Counted from the stretch's first letter, positions 8,322-17,884 are shown. The stretch is DNA of 64,000 bases from Streptomyces coffeae (GCF_016741875.1 NZ_JAERRF010000009.1:370922-434921), one strand, 5' to 3'. Notes: generated from the sequence alone by a model not told the origin. Program-made: numbers and translations.

Positions 8322-9635
8322 ATGCACCACGATGTGATCGTGCTGGGCGCCGGTCTTGCCGGGCTCAGCGCCGCCCGCGACCTCGCGGCCGGTGGCGCCG
8401 ATGTCCTGCTCCTGGAGGCCAGGGACCGGGTCGGCGGCCGGGTCGAGCAGACCCGGCTGCCGGACGGCCGCACCGTCCAGCTGGGCGGCGAAGTGGTGGG
8501 CCGCGCCCACACCGCGTATCTGGCGCTCGCCGAGGAGCTGGGCCTGGCGCTGGTCCCCAGCTATGTCGACGAGCCCGGCAAGATCACCCGGGCTACTCCG
8601 GAGGGCCGGTCCGCCGGGGATCCGCCGCACTGGTTCGGCCCCGGCGATCTGGCCCAACATGAGCGGCTCAGCGCGGAGTTCGTGGCCCTGGCGGCGGACG
8701 TCGACCCGGAAGCCCCCTGGGCGCACCCGGAGGCCGACGCCCTGGACCGGCTCTCGGTCGGCGGCTGGCTGCGGTCCCGGCACGCCTCCCCCGCCGTCGT
8801 CCGGCTGTGGGAGATCGGCCAGCTCGCCCTGGCCGACGGGTCCTGCGAACGGACCTCGCTGCTGGCGGCGCTCCGCAAGAACGCCGCGGTACCGAGCAGT
8901 GGCCCCTACGACTACGAGGACTGGGAAGGGCTCCGGCTGGCCGACGGGTCCGCCACCCTCGCCGAGGTCATGGGGCGCGAACTGGGCGGACGTATCCGCC
9001 TCGGGTCACCGGTGGCCGCGCTGGAGGTCGCCCCCGGCCGCTGCGCCGTACGTCTGGCAACCGGCGAGACACTCACCGCGGGGGCCGTGGTCAGCGCGCT
9101 GCCGGTGGGCCCGCTGCGTTCAGTCGCGATCACCGGTGTCGGCGCGGCCCGGCTCGCCTCGCTGCGCCGCCAGCGCCAAGCGGTGGCGGCGAAGTTCACC
9201 GCCGTCTACGACGAGCCGTTCTGGCGCGAGGCCGGTCTCAACGGACTGTCGGAGTGCGAGGGTGTGCTCGGTTCGACCTGGCCGCAGAGCAACGGTGTGC
9301 TGTCGGCCCTGGTCCCTCCCGAACGCTACGGGGTGCTGCTGGGCACACCGCCTCAGCTGCGCACCCCCGAACTGCTGGAGGAGATGGCCGGAATGTTCGG
9401 CGACCGCGCCCGTTCACCGCTCGCCTGCCATCTACGGCTGTGGGGCACCGACCCCTGGACCCAGGGATATGTCACCCAGTGGCCGCCGGGCGAGGTCATG
9501 GCCGTGGGACCGCTGCACGGCACACACGAGCCGCCGTTCTACGTCTGCGGCTCCGACCAGTGGGTGGCGGGCTATATGGAGGGCGCGGTGCGCACCGGCC
9601 GCGCCACGGCCCGGGAGGTGCTCAGCCGTGGCTGA
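8322..9635 (+). CDS. FAD-dependent amine oxidase
   Basis: The 437-residue protein begins with a dinucleotide-binding GAGLAG (9-14) and the ARDRVGGR loop typical of the monoamine/putrescine oxidase family. The C-terminal part has YVCGSDQWVAGYMEGAVRTG, the conserved FAD-contact region. Family members oxidise amines to imines, which hydrolyse to aldehydes with release of hydrogen peroxide and ammonia or a smaller amine. A GAAGGA site precedes the ATG. It follows the polyamine-type importer and overlaps the aldehyde dehydrogenase start, which fits oxidative deamination of the imported amine followed by aldehyde oxidation. Confidence 0.88.
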   Translation: MHHDVIVLGAGLAGLSAARDLAAGGADVLLLEARDRVGGRVEQTRLPDGRTVQLGGEVVGRAHTAYLALAEELGLALVPSYVDEPGKITRATPEGRSAGDPPHWFGPGDLAQHERLSAEFVALAADVDPEAPWAHPEADALDRLSVGGWLRSRHASPAVVRLWEIGQLALADGSCERTSLLAALRKNAAVPSSGPYDYEDWEGLRLADGSATLAEVMGRELGGRIRLGSPVAALEVAPGRCAVRLATGETLTAGAVVSALPVGPLRSVAITGVGAARLASLRRQRQAVAAKFTAVYDEPFWREAGLNGLSECEGVLGSTWPQSNGVLSALVPPERYGVLLGTPPQLRTPELLEEMAGMFGDRARSPLACHLRLWGTDPWTQGYVTQWPPGEVMAVGPLHGTHEPPFYVCGSDQWVAGYMEGAVRTGRATAREVLSRG

Positions 9636-11058
9636 CCGCAGTGACTCCTCCGTCGTCAACCACATCGGCGGCGCCGATGCGGCGGCCGTGTCCGGTGCGA
9701 CGATGCGGCTGGTGAACCCGGCCACGGGCGCGGCCGGTGGCACGGCTCCGCTGTCCGGCCCGGCGGATGTGGACGCGGCGTGCCGGGTGGCGCGCGACGC
9801 CTTCGAGACATGGTCGCTCACCACACCGCTGGAGCGGCAGACCGCGCTGCTGCGGATCGCCGACGCCCTGGAGCGGCACGCGGACACGCTGGTGGAGGCG
9901 GAGGTCGCCGACACCGGCAAACCGTACGCCGCCTTCCGGCACGACGAACTGCCCCCGACCATCGACGTCCTGCGCTATTTCGCGGGCGCCGCCCGGAACC
10001 TGCCCGGTGTCGCGGCGGCCGAGTACACACCGGACCGCACCTCGGTCCTGCGCCGTGAACCCGTCGGGGTGTGCGCGCAGATCACACCGTGGAACTACCC
10101 GCTGATGATGGCGGTGTGGAAGATCGCCCCGGCGCTGGCGGCGGGCAACACCGTGGTGCTCAAACCCTCCGACACCACTCCCCGGTCCACGGTGGCGCTC
10201 GCACGGCTCGCCGCGGAGCATCTGCCGCCAGGTGTGCTGAACGTGGTGTGCGGCGACCGCGACACGGGGCGGGCGCTGGTCGCGCACCCCGAAGTGCGGC
10301 TGGTGGCCCTCACCGGCAGCGCCCGCGCCGGGCGGGAGATCGCCACCGCCGCTGCCGCCGACCTCAAGCGGCTCCATCTGGAACTGGGCGGCAACGCACC
10401 GGTTCTGATACACGAGGACGCCGATCTCGACGAGGCCGTCGGCCAGTTGTCGTCACTCTCCTTCTACAACGCCGGACAGGACTGCACCGCCGCCACCAGG
10501 ATCCTGGTCCACGAGCGGGTCCACGATGCCTTCGTGGACGCCTTCGCCCGCGCTGCCTCACGGCAGCGCCCCGGCGGCCCCGATGACCCGGACGCCGACT
10601 TCGGGCCGCTCAACAGCGCGGACCATCTGCGCACGGTACGCGGCGCGCTGGACCGGCTCCCGCCCCACGCCGAGGTGGTGGCGGGCGGCTGCGCCCTGGA
10701 CCGTCCCGGCTTCTTCCACGAGGCCACCGTGGTGACGGGGGTGCGCCAGAGCGACGACATCGTCCAGAGCGAGGTGTTCGGCCCGGTGGTGACCGTCCAG
10801 CCGTTCGCCGACGAGGCGGAGGCGCTGCGCCTGGCCAACGCGGTACCGCAGGGGCTCGCCGCCAGTGTGTGGACCCGGGACCATGACCGCGCCATGCGCG
10901 CGGGCCGGGCCCTGCGCACGGGGATCGTCTGGGTCAACACCCATGGCACCACGGTCTCCGAGCTGCCGCACGGCGGTGTCGGGCAGTCCGGCTACGGGAG
11001 CGATTTGTCGCTGGGCGGACTGCTGGACTACACCCGGCCCAAGCATCTGATGCTGTGA
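9628..11058 (+). CDS. Aldehyde dehydrogenase (aminobutyraldehyde/betaine-aldehyde type)
   Basis: The 476-residue enzyme has the conserved Asn156 in TPWNYP, Glu252 in LELGGNAP and nucleophile Cys286 in AGQDCTAATR. The frame is open far upstream, but the GTG at 9628 follows a GGGAGGTG site and overlaps the amine oxidase stop by eight bases, so I chose it. It resembles gamma-aminobutyraldehyde or betaine-aldehyde dehydrogenases, which convert amino aldehydes to acids with NAD. It ends the operon and would complete conversion of the amine to an amino acid such as GABA, which is inference. Confidence 0.88.
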   Translation: MADRSDSSVVNHIGGADAAAVSGATMRLVNPATGAAGGTAPLSGPADVDAACRVARDAFETWSLTTPLERQTALLRIADALERHADTLVEAEVADTGKPYAAFRHDELPPTIDVLRYFAGAARNLPGVAAAEYTPDRTSVLRREPVGVCAQITPWNYPLMMAVWKIAPALAAGNTVVLKPSDTTPRSTVALARLAAEHLPPGVLNVVCGDRDTGRALVAHPEVRLVALTGSARAGREIATAAAADLKRLHLELGGNAPVLIHEDADLDEAVGQLSSLSFYNAGQDCTAATRILVHERVHDAFVDAFARAASRQRPGGPDDPDADFGPLNSADHLRTVRGALDRLPPHAEVVAGGCALDRPGFFHEATVVTGVRQSDDIVQSEVFGPVVTVQPFADEAEALRLANAVPQGLAASVWTRDHDRAMRAGRALRTGIVWVNTHGTTVSELPHGGVGQSGYGSDLSLGGLLDYTRPKHLML

Positions 11059-11092
11059 GCCGATGTGGCCTCACTCCCCCGGGCACGGCCGC

Positions 11093-11953
11093 TCACCGAG
11101 GTGCGGGGTGGGCGGCCGGGTCCAGGCGGAGCATGGCCCCCTCGTCGGGGGAGTCCGCCGGAGCCTGGTAGACGATCAGGCGCTGACCGCCGCTCCGGGC
11201 GAGGGTCATCACCTCGAACGTCAGCGTCATCGCACCCACCTTGGGATGCTGGAAGGTCTTCTTGCCACCGCCGCGCTCCCGGACCTCGTACCGGTTCCAG
11301 ATCTCGGCGAACTCCGGTGATTTCAGCAGTAGTTCGCCGACGAGCCGGGCCAGGCGCGGCGCGTCGGGGTCGGCGCCCCCGACCGCCCGCAGATGGGCGG
11401 CCGACTTGGCGACCGTCTCCTTCCAGGGGACGAAGAGGGCGCGGCCGACGGGGTGCAGGAAGAAGTACCGGGTGATGTTGCGCTGTTCGGCGGGCCAGTC
11501 CCACAAGCCGGGCAGCAGGCCTCGCCCGGACGCGTTCGCGGCCAGGCAGTAGTTGTACGCGTCGACGACGTACGCGGGCATCGGCCGCAGCCGCTCCAGC
11601 ATCTGGTGGACGGACTCGCGCACCGTGCCGTCGGCGGCGGGCCGGGGTTCGGCCGACCGGCCCGAGGCCAGCTCCGCCAGGTCGTGCAGCCGCTCGTGCG
11701 TCTCACCGCAGAGGCGCAGGGCGCGGCTGATGGCGTCGATGACGGCGGTGGAGGGGTTGGTCTCGCGCCCGCGCTCCAGGCGTGTGTAGTAGTCGACGCT
11801 CACACCGGCGAGCGTGGCCAGTTCCTCGCGGCGGAGGCCGGGCGTGCGGCGGATGCCCGCGCCGGGCGGCAGCCCCGCCTGCTCGGGGCTCACCAGGGCC
11901 CGCCGCGCCCTGAGGAACCTGCCCAGTTCCGTACCGCCGTTGCCACCACTCAT
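11093..11953 (-). CDS. XRE-family regulator with MmyB-like ligand domain
   Basis: The 286-residue protein has an N-terminal helix-turn-helix with the hallmark RRTPGLRREELATLAGVSVDYYTRLE. It is followed by the MmyB-like sensor region (PAYVVDAYNYCLAANASGR and the RYFFLHP segment). This architecture is abundant in actinomycetes, often next to transporters or reductases that it controls. It is divergent from the DHA2 exporter at 12254, so it probably regulates that gene. The ATG at 11953 gives the expected family length. Confidence 0.88.
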   Translation of the reverse strand: MSGGNGGTELGRFLRARRALVSPEQAGLPPGAGIRRTPGLRREELATLAGVSVDYYTRLERGRETNPSTAVIDAISRALRLCGETHERLHDLAELASGRSAEPRPAADGTVRESVHQMLERLRPMPAYVVDAYNYCLAANASGRGLLPGLWDWPAEQRNITRYFFLHPVGRALFVPWKETVAKSAAHLRAVGGADPDAPRLARLVGELLLKSPEFAEIWNRYEVRERGGGKKTFQHPKVGAMTLTFEVMTLARSGGQRLIVYQAPADSPDEGAMLRLDPAAHPAPR

Positions 11954-12253
11954 CCGTTCATTGTCTCAGGAGCGCAGCCCTGTTGGGGGGCCGTGGCAGG
12001 GCCTGGAACGGGGCGCCCCGGCGAACGGCGGCCTGCCGCGCCAGCGGGCCCGGCGGCAGAGTGGGCGATGTCGCGGGACGGCCCGTCCCCGCGGTCCCAG
12101 GGGGTGCACGGCACCGGACCGCGGACGTGGGGGCGGTGTCCGTTCCGCCGCGCCGTTTGCGCGAAGTGTTGTCCGGGGCGGTCCGGTTCCCGGTCGGGAC
12201 GGGCCTGTTCGGAGCCCTCTTCGCGCCCACCCTTCTCGCTGGAGGAGTCATCT
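11954..12253. promoter_or_regulatory. Divergent intergenic region, XRE regulator / MFS exporter
   Basis: These 300 bases separate two divergent starts and must contain both promoters. I see no clear -35/-10 pair and no strong inverted repeat. Frames stay open here only because of the high GC content. Confidence 0.4.
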
Positions 12254-13726
12254 GTGAGCGTCACCGCCGGGCACGACCGCGTGCCGTCCCCCGCACCGGA
12301 CCCGTTGCCGACGCCTCCCTCGCCGCCCGGCGCCGCAGACGCCGTGACGGCCGGTGGCGGGCGCGACGCCACCGGCGGCCGCCCCGGGGTCGCGCTGATC
12401 GCCGCCCTCCTCGGCTTCACCGTCATCACCGTCGACGTGTCCGCCGTGAACCTCGCCCTGCCCGCCATCCGCGACAGTCTCCACGCCGGGATGTCCGGCC
12501 TCCAGTGGGTGGTGGACGCCTACACCCTGATGTTCGCCGCCCTGATGCTCTCCGCGGGCGCCCTCGCCGACCGGGCCGGGGCGCGGCGCGCGTACGGGTG
12601 GGGGGTGTCGCTGTTCACGCTGGCCTCGCTGGGCTGCGCGCTCGCCCCGGACATCGGCACCCTGGTGGCGGCCCGGGTCCTCCAGGGCGGTGCGGCGGCC
12701 ATCGTCATGCCCGCCTCGCTCGCCCTGATCCGGCAGGCGTACCAGGACGCCCGGCACCGCGCCCGCGCCATCGCCCTGTGGACGGTCGGCGGCTCGGTCG
12801 CGATGGCCGCCGGTCCGGTGCTGGGCGGGGCCCTCACCCAGGCCGCCGGCTGGCGTTCGGTGTTCCTGCTGAACCTGCCGTTGGGGGCGGTGATCCTGCT
12901 GCTGCTCACCCGGGTGGCGCGCTCACCGCGCAGGCCCGCGCCGCTGGATCTGCCGGGCCAGATCACCGCGGTGGTGGCGCTCGCCGGTCTCGCCCTTGGT
13001 GTGATCGAGGGCGGACACGAGGGGTGGACCAGCGCCGTGGCTCTGGGCGGGTTCGCCGCCGCGGCCGCCGGGGGCCTGGCCTTCCCGTGGGTGGAGCGAC
13101 GCCATCCGGCACCGATGGTGCCATCGGCCATGCTCCGGCGCCGTGAGGTGTCCGTGTCGCTCGCCGTGGGCTTCGCCATGAACGCCGGTTTCTACGGTGT
13201 GGTCTTTCTGCTCGGCCTCTACTGCCAGGAGTTGCGGGGCATGTCCGGGCTCACGACGGGACTGATGTTCGTCCCGCTGTCCGCGCTCATCACCACCACG
13301 AACCTGGTCTCCCCGCGGCTGGCCGAACGCGTCGGTCGTCGGCCCGTCATCGTCACGGGCCAAGTGATCCTGGCCGTGGCGATGTTCGCCCTGCTGCCGC
13401 TCACCGCGGACACACCGCTGTGGCTGGTCCTGCTGCTGCTCGCGCCGACCGGCATCGGTGGGGCGCTCGCGGTGCCCGCGCTGACCGCCCTGCTGATGGA
13501 CAGTGTGCCGGGTGAGCGGGTGGGGACGGCGTCGGGCCTGCTCAACGCCCTGCGGCAGACCGGCGGCGCGCTTGTTGTCGCCTTCTTCGGGTCGTTGCTC
13601 GCCGCCTCCGGGGACGAAGCGTTTTCGCTCCCGGGAATGCGGGTGGGACTGGTGGCGGTGGGGGTGCTGCTCTGCGTCACCTCGGTGGTGGCCGGGGCGT
13701 TGCTGCCGCGGGGCAGCAGGAGTTGA
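12254..13726 (+). CDS. MFS exporter, DHA2 (14-helix) family
   Basis: The product has 490 residues from a GTG at 12254 with GGAGGAG six bases upstream; the frame is open far upstream, but that part overlaps the divergent regulator. A Pro/Ala-rich leader of about 45 residues precedes the first helix. It contains LALPAIRDSLHA, LQWVVDAYTLMFAALMLSAG and the motif A loop GALADRAGARRAY, typical of proton-driven drug exporters such as EmrB/QacA. Its substrate is unknown; control by the adjacent XRE protein is likely. Confidence 0.85.
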   Translation: MSVTAGHDRVPSPAPDPLPTPPSPPGAADAVTAGGGRDATGGRPGVALIAALLGFTVITVDVSAVNLALPAIRDSLHAGMSGLQWVVDAYTLMFAALMLSAGALADRAGARRAYGWGVSLFTLASLGCALAPDIGTLVAARVLQGGAAAIVMPASLALIRQAYQDARHRARAIALWTVGGSVAMAAGPVLGGALTQAAGWRSVFLLNLPLGAVILLLLTRVARSPRRPAPLDLPGQITAVVALAGLALGVIEGGHEGWTSAVALGGFAAAAAGGLAFPWVERRHPAPMVPSAMLRRREVSVSLAVGFAMNAGFYGVVFLLGLYCQELRGMSGLTTGLMFVPLSALITTTNLVSPRLAERVGRRPVIVTGQVILAVAMFALLPLTADTPLWLVLLLLAPTGIGGALAVPALTALLMDSVPGERVGTASGLLNALRQTGGALVVAFFGSLLAASGDEAFSLPGMRVGLVAVGVLLCVTSVVAGALLPRGSRS

Positions 13727-13730
13727 GCGG

Positions 13731-14317
13731 CTACCGCTGGCGGAACCTCACTTCCGGGTATCTGACGCCGAGTCGCTTGGCCGGCGGCGCCAGATCGGTG
13801 AAGGGGAGGTGCTCGGTGTCGTCGACGGTCAGCCAGCGCCTCCAGCCGGTGAGTTCGCCGCAGGTATCGTCCCAGGTCGGGTCGGCGCCTCCGGGGACAC
13901 GACCGGGATTGCCCGCAATCAGAAAGGGACGGTCCAGCGGAGTGTCGTTGGGGTACCGGAAGTTGCCGTCCAGATTGACACCCGCTCTGACCCGGGCATC
14001 GGCCGCCATGGCGGGGACGGTGCTGAAACCACCGGCCGAGTGGCCCACCATGGCGACATGGTCGGAGTTGATGCGGATGCCCTTCCACACCAGGTGTGCG
14101 CCCGTGCACCTGGAGGACGAGGACCGCGCCGATCCGTGTGGCTTGCCGCACGATCGGGTACGTCCCCGTGGGCTCGGGCAGTGCCGGGCCCGATCGTGGT
14201 GCCACGGCTTTTGCCGGTACCGGTGGGGCGGAGGGGGTTCCCGCGGGCGGGAACGGCGGGCAGCAGGCCGGCGACCGCCACGACGACGGCCACGCAGGCC
14301 CGAAGAATGCGTCCCAT
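13731..14317 (-). pseudogene. Broken secreted PAF-acetylhydrolase/lipase-like gene
   Basis: Pieces of one alpha/beta hydrolase lie in different frames. A signal peptide begins at the ATG at 14317 (MGRILRACVAVVVAVAGLLP, cut after VPARG). A stretch LPEPTGTYPIV, typical of PAF-acetylhydrolases, follows in a second frame. The catalytic part, with the nucleophile motif GHSAGG and NLDG, lies in a third frame (about 13731-14090). The whole is under 200 codons, whereas the family has about 400, so a central deletion plus frameshifts are evident. The 3' end is only four bases from the convergent exporter stop. Confidence 0.75.
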
Positions 14318-14444
14318 GAGCGTCCTTGGATCGATGTCCGATCGCGCCGGTGTGTCACGACTCTGCGGGCGAACGTAGGGAGAACCGCCGCGCATGCCAT
14401 CAGCCCCGGGGTGACAACCGGCGCAAGTGCGTACCTCCCCGGGT

Positions 14445-15245
14445 CTACAGCCGCCGACGACCTGCCGGAGCCGGTACCGCTGCCGGGGACCGACCGAGGA
14501 ACGCCGCGATCGCCCGGTCGAAGTGGGGGCGTGCCACCGCCGGCCGTGGGTTGACGGCGGTGGCTCTCCGCTGAGGTTCCAGCGCGGCGGTGACCGCCAG
14601 TTTGGCGGCCCGGATCGCCGACGGCGGGTGCTCTGCGATGTCCGCGGCCAATCGACCGACGTGGGCGGTGAGTTGGGCCTCGGCCACGATGTGGTCGGCC
14701 AGCCCGAGCGCCACCGCGGTACGGGCGTCGACGAGCCGCCCGGTGTAGAGCAGTTCCCGTGCCGCGGCCGGCCCGGCCACGGCGACCATGCGCGCGGCGA
14801 AGGCTGGGCTGGCGAGGATGCCGAGCCGGGCGATGGGCATGCCGATCCGGGCGCTGTCCGCCATGAGCCTCAGGTCGCAGGCAAGGGCAAGCTGGCATCC
14901 GGCACCGGCGGCCGCGCCACGGATCTCGGCGATCACCGGGACAGGGCACTCCTCGATCGCCGTGAACGCCCGCTCCATGTGGGCGAAGGACTCTTCGACG
15001 TACCCGGTGCCGGCGTCCGCCCAGTCGCTCATGTCGGAGCCGGCGCAGAAAGTGTCGCCTTCTCCCCGGATCACCAGCACCCGCAGCGACGGGGCGGCTC
15101 CGAGCTCCTCGACCTGGGCGGCCAGGCGCTGCCAGGCCCGGCCGGGCAGGGCGTTGCGGCGGGTCCCGTCGCCGACGTGCATCTCGGCGACCGCCCCGGA
15201 CCCGGATGCGGCGACGGCGAGTCCGGACGCGGGCGAGGAGTTCAT
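14445..15245 (-). CDS. Enoyl-CoA hydratase/isomerase-family protein lacking both usual catalytic Glu
   Basis: The 266-residue protein has the crotonase fold signatures FCAGSDMSDW (oxyanion-hole region), IRGAAAGAGCQLALACDLR and the conserved LG helix. In hydratases one catalytic Glu follows the GGGC motif and another lies in the FGxPE motif. Here those positions read GAGCQ and IGMPIARLG, so neither Glu is present. It probably catalyses another crotonase-type reaction, such as isomerisation, hydrolysis or decarboxylation of a CoA ester. It overlaps the CoA-transferase stop by ATGA and is last in a four-gene operon. Confidence 0.8.
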   Translation of the reverse strand: MNSSPASGLAVAASGSGAVAEMHVGDGTRRNALPGRAWQRLAAQVEELGAAPSLRVLVIRGEGDTFCAGSDMSDWADAGTGYVEESFAHMERAFTAIEECPVPVIAEIRGAAAGAGCQLALACDLRLMADSARIGMPIARLGILASPAFAARMVAVAGPAAARELLYTGRLVDARTAVALGLADHIVAEAQLTAHVGRLAADIAEHPPSAIRAAKLAVTAALEPQRRATAVNPRPAVARPHFDRAIAAFLGRSPAAVPAPAGRRRL

Positions 15246-16468
15246 TTCACGGCCCCTCGCGTACGGAGACCGGCCAGTTGACGCGGGTCGACGCCGAGGG
15301 CGGTCAGGATGTGCTCGGTGTGCTCGCCGTGTCGGGGAGGCGGTGTGCGCACGGTCGCCGGGTGATCGGACAGCTTGATGGGCGAGGCGATGGTGCGCAG
15401 CGGCCCGGCACTGGGGTGGTCGATCGAGGTGACCATGGAGCGCGCGAGCACCTGGGGATGTCTCAGGGCCTCCTCGACGGTGTTGATCGGTCCGACCGGT
15501 ACCCCGGCCTCGGTGAGGAGCACGGCCCATTCCTTCGCGCCGCGTTCCAGCAGTGCGCGTTCGATCAGCGGAAGCAGCTCCGCGCGGTGGCGGACCCGGT
15601 CGGGGTTGGTGGTGAACCGCGGGTCGTCGACGAGTCCGGCGAGACCGATCGCGGTGGCGAAACGCCGCCACAGCCCGTCGTTGCCGGCGGCGACCATGAG
15701 GTGTCCGTCGGCGGTGGGGAACGCCTGGTAGGGCACGATCGCCGGGTGGGCCGAACCGTGGCGCCGCGGGATCTCGCCCGAGGCGAAGTAGCCACTGGCG
15801 ACATAGCTGAGCCAGGCCACCTGCCCGTCCAGCAGCGAGACATCGACCCATTCCCCTGTGCCGGTGTGCTCGCGGTTGCGGAGAGCGGCGAGGATGCCGA
15901 TGGCGGCCCACATCCCGGCGGCGAGGTCGGCGGGCGACACCCCGAAGCGCACCGGTGGTCCGGTGGGTTCACCGGTCACGCTCATCACGCCGCTGACGGC
16001 CTGTGCGATCGCGTCGTAGCCCGGCTCGCCCCGGTACGGGCCGGTCTGCCCGTAGCCGCTGATCGAGGCGTACACAACGCCGGAGTTGGTCTCGCGGACG
16101 TCCTGGTACCCCAGCCCGAGGCGGGTCGCGGTGCCGGGCCGGAAGTTCTCCACGACCACGTCGGCGGTGGCCGCCAGCTGTTGTATCAGGCGCAGACAGT
16201 CGGGGTCCTTGAGGTCGACCGCGATGCCCCGCTTGTTGCGGTTGACGCTGTGGAAGTACGCCGCGTCCTCGCCCTGGAAGGGCGGGCCCCAGACGCGGGT
16301 GTCATCGCCGGAGACGGTGTCCTCGACCTTGATCACATCCGCGCCCAGATCGGAAAGGATCATGGTGCAGAACGGACCGGAGAGGATGCGGGACAGGTCC
16401 AGGACCTTCAGTCCGGCGAGTACACCGCCGTGGACGAGCCAGGGCCGGTGGTGTGGTGCGTTGCGCAT
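15242..16468 (-). CDS. Class III CoA-transferase (CaiB/BaiF family)
   Basis: The 408-residue protein starts its domain with LKVLDLSRILSGPFCTMILSDLGADVIKVE, shortened here to the recognisable LSRILSGPFCTMILSDLGAD core. It contains the catalytic aspartate region PGYDAIAQAVSG and VENFRPG. Family members move CoA between carboxylic acids without a phosphorylated intermediate. Together with the crotonase-like gene it should activate and then transform an acid, resembling CaiB/CaiD of carnitine metabolism or acid degradation in general. It lies 45 bases after the M20 peptidase gene and overlaps the crotonase-like gene. Confidence 0.88.
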   Translation of the reverse strand: MRNAPHHRPWLVHGGVLAGLKVLDLSRILSGPFCTMILSDLGADVIKVEDTVSGDDTRVWGPPFQGEDAAYFHSVNRNKRGIAVDLKDPDCLRLIQQLAATADVVVENFRPGTATRLGLGYQDVRETNSGVVYASISGYGQTGPYRGEPGYDAIAQAVSGVMSVTGEPTGPPVRFGVSPADLAAGMWAAIGILAALRNREHTGTGEWVDVSLLDGQVAWLSYVASGYFASGEIPRRHGSAHPAIVPYQAFPTADGHLMVAAGNDGLWRRFATAIGLAGLVDDPRFTTNPDRVRHRAELLPLIERALLERGAKEWAVLLTEAGVPVGPINTVEEALRHPQVLARSMVTSIDHPSAGPLRTIASPIKLSDHPATVRTPPPRHGEHTEHILTALGVDPRQLAGLRTRGAVK

Positions 16469-16513
16469 CGTGGTGTTGCGCCTTTCTTCCCGTGGGTCAC
16501 CGGGGCCGGAGGG

Positions 16514-17884
16514 TCAGGAGCCCAGTTCGAGGAGCAGTTCCATGCAGATGGCGGTGGCGTCGAGGAAGTAGTCGACGCGCAGGTTCTCGTTGGGCGCGTG
16601 GTTGGCCTGGTCGTGGTTGGCCAGCGGGAGGCCGATGCTGGGCACACCGAGGATCCCGGTGAAGATCCAGTCGGGAAGGGTGCCGCCGTACGCGGGGATC
16701 AGCAGCGGATCGCGCCCGGTGACCCGGGAGATGGCCCGTGCCACTTTGGGTGTGTGCGGGTTGTCGATCGGGGTCCGTGACGCCGGTACGCCACCGAGCT
16801 TGGTGAGCGTCACATCGGGTGCGTGGGTCCGCAGGTGTGCGGCCACCCGTTCGAATACGGCCTGCGGGTCGTGTCCGGCCGTGAGCCGGATGTCGATTCC
16901 CGCCTCCGCGGTGTCCGGGATGATGGTCCGGCACGTATCGCCCGAGGTGATCCCGTTGATCGTCAAGGTGGGGCGGTCGGCCAGGCGCTCATAGAAGGAC
17001 AGTCCGTCGAAGGCGGGGTCCATCTCGGTCAGCCCGATGTCGCCGAGCACCTCGGGCAGGTCGAGCGGGAGTGCGGCGAAGGCGGCGCGGTCAGCGTCGG
17101 ACAGCGGTTCACGGCCGTCGTCGAAGCCCTCCACCAGGACCCGGCCGCTGGGGTCCTTCAGACTGGCCAGCGCCTGGACCAGCCGCCATGCCGGGTTGGG
17201 CGCAACATTGCCGAAGTTGCCGGAGTGCAGAGGACGGCTGGGGCCGGTGGCGCGCAGTCGGAGCCGCAGCATGCCACGGACACCGTGCGAGACGCACCAT
17301 TCTCCGGACTCGTGCACCGAACGGTCGCTCCAGACGACAAGATCGCAGTCGAAGCGCTCACGGTGTGCGCTCAGGGTGTCCGCCAGCGTGGGGCTGCCGA
17401 TCTCCTCCTCACCGTCCAGGAGGACCGTGACCGTACAGGGAAGTCCGCCGGCATAGGTGTCGAACAGGCGCAGCGCCTGAAGGTGCGCGTAGTGCTGGCC
17501 CTTGTTGTCGCCGGTGCCGCGCCCCCAGATCCGCCCGTCGCGCAGCACGGGCACGAAGGGGTCCGAGTCCCACAACTCCCGTGGTCCGGTGGGCTGTACG
17601 TCGTAGTGGCCGTAGATCAGGACATGCGGTGCCCCTTCGGGTCCGGCCCGGTGGCCGACCACCAGCGGACGGCCCCCGCCGTCGAGTACCGACGGGGTCA
17701 GACCGGCCCGCTTGACCTCCTCGAGCGCGCGGTCGGTCGCGTCCGGAAAGCCTTCCCCGGTCGCGCTCACACTGGGTTGGCTGAGGTACTCCATCAGTCC
17801 GGCGAGGAGTTCGTCCTGGCGCTCATGCACGAGTGCGTGGGGTGTGCCGGGGAACTGGGCGCGCAGGGTGGCGGCGTCCGTCAT
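16514..17884 (-). CDS. M20-family metallopeptidase (dipeptidase/carnosinase type)
   Basis: The 456-residue protein has the metal-binding core IYGHYDVQP (His and Asp ligands), GRGTGDNKGQ, and LLDGEEEIGSP with the catalytic Glu pair, plus a dimerisation domain in the middle. It resembles M20A/F dipeptidases that cleave dipeptides or N-acyl amino acids in the cytoplasm. It stands between the MHS transporter and the CoA-transferase, suggesting that the imported substrate is an amide-linked acid which this enzyme splits first. The ATG at 17884 follows a weak GAGG site. Confidence 0.85.
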   Translation of the reverse strand: MTDAATLRAQFPGTPHALVHERQDELLAGLMEYLSQPSVSATGEGFPDATDRALEEVKRAGLTPSVLDGGGRPLVVGHRAGPEGAPHVLIYGHYDVQPTGPRELWDSDPFVPVLRDGRIWGRGTGDNKGQHYAHLQALRLFDTYAGGLPCTVTVLLDGEEEIGSPTLADTLSAHRERFDCDLVVWSDRSVHESGEWCVSHGVRGMLRLRLRATGPSRPLHSGNFGNVAPNPAWRLVQALASLKDPSGRVLVEGFDDGREPLSDADRAAFAALPLDLPEVLGDIGLTEMDPAFDGLSFYERLADRPTLTINGITSGDTCRTIIPDTAEAGIDIRLTAGHDPQAVFERVAAHLRTHAPDVTLTKLGGVPASRTPIDNPHTPKVARAISRVTGRDPLLIPAYGGTLPDWIFTGILGVPSIGLPLANHDQANHAPNENLRVDYFLDATAICMELLLELGS

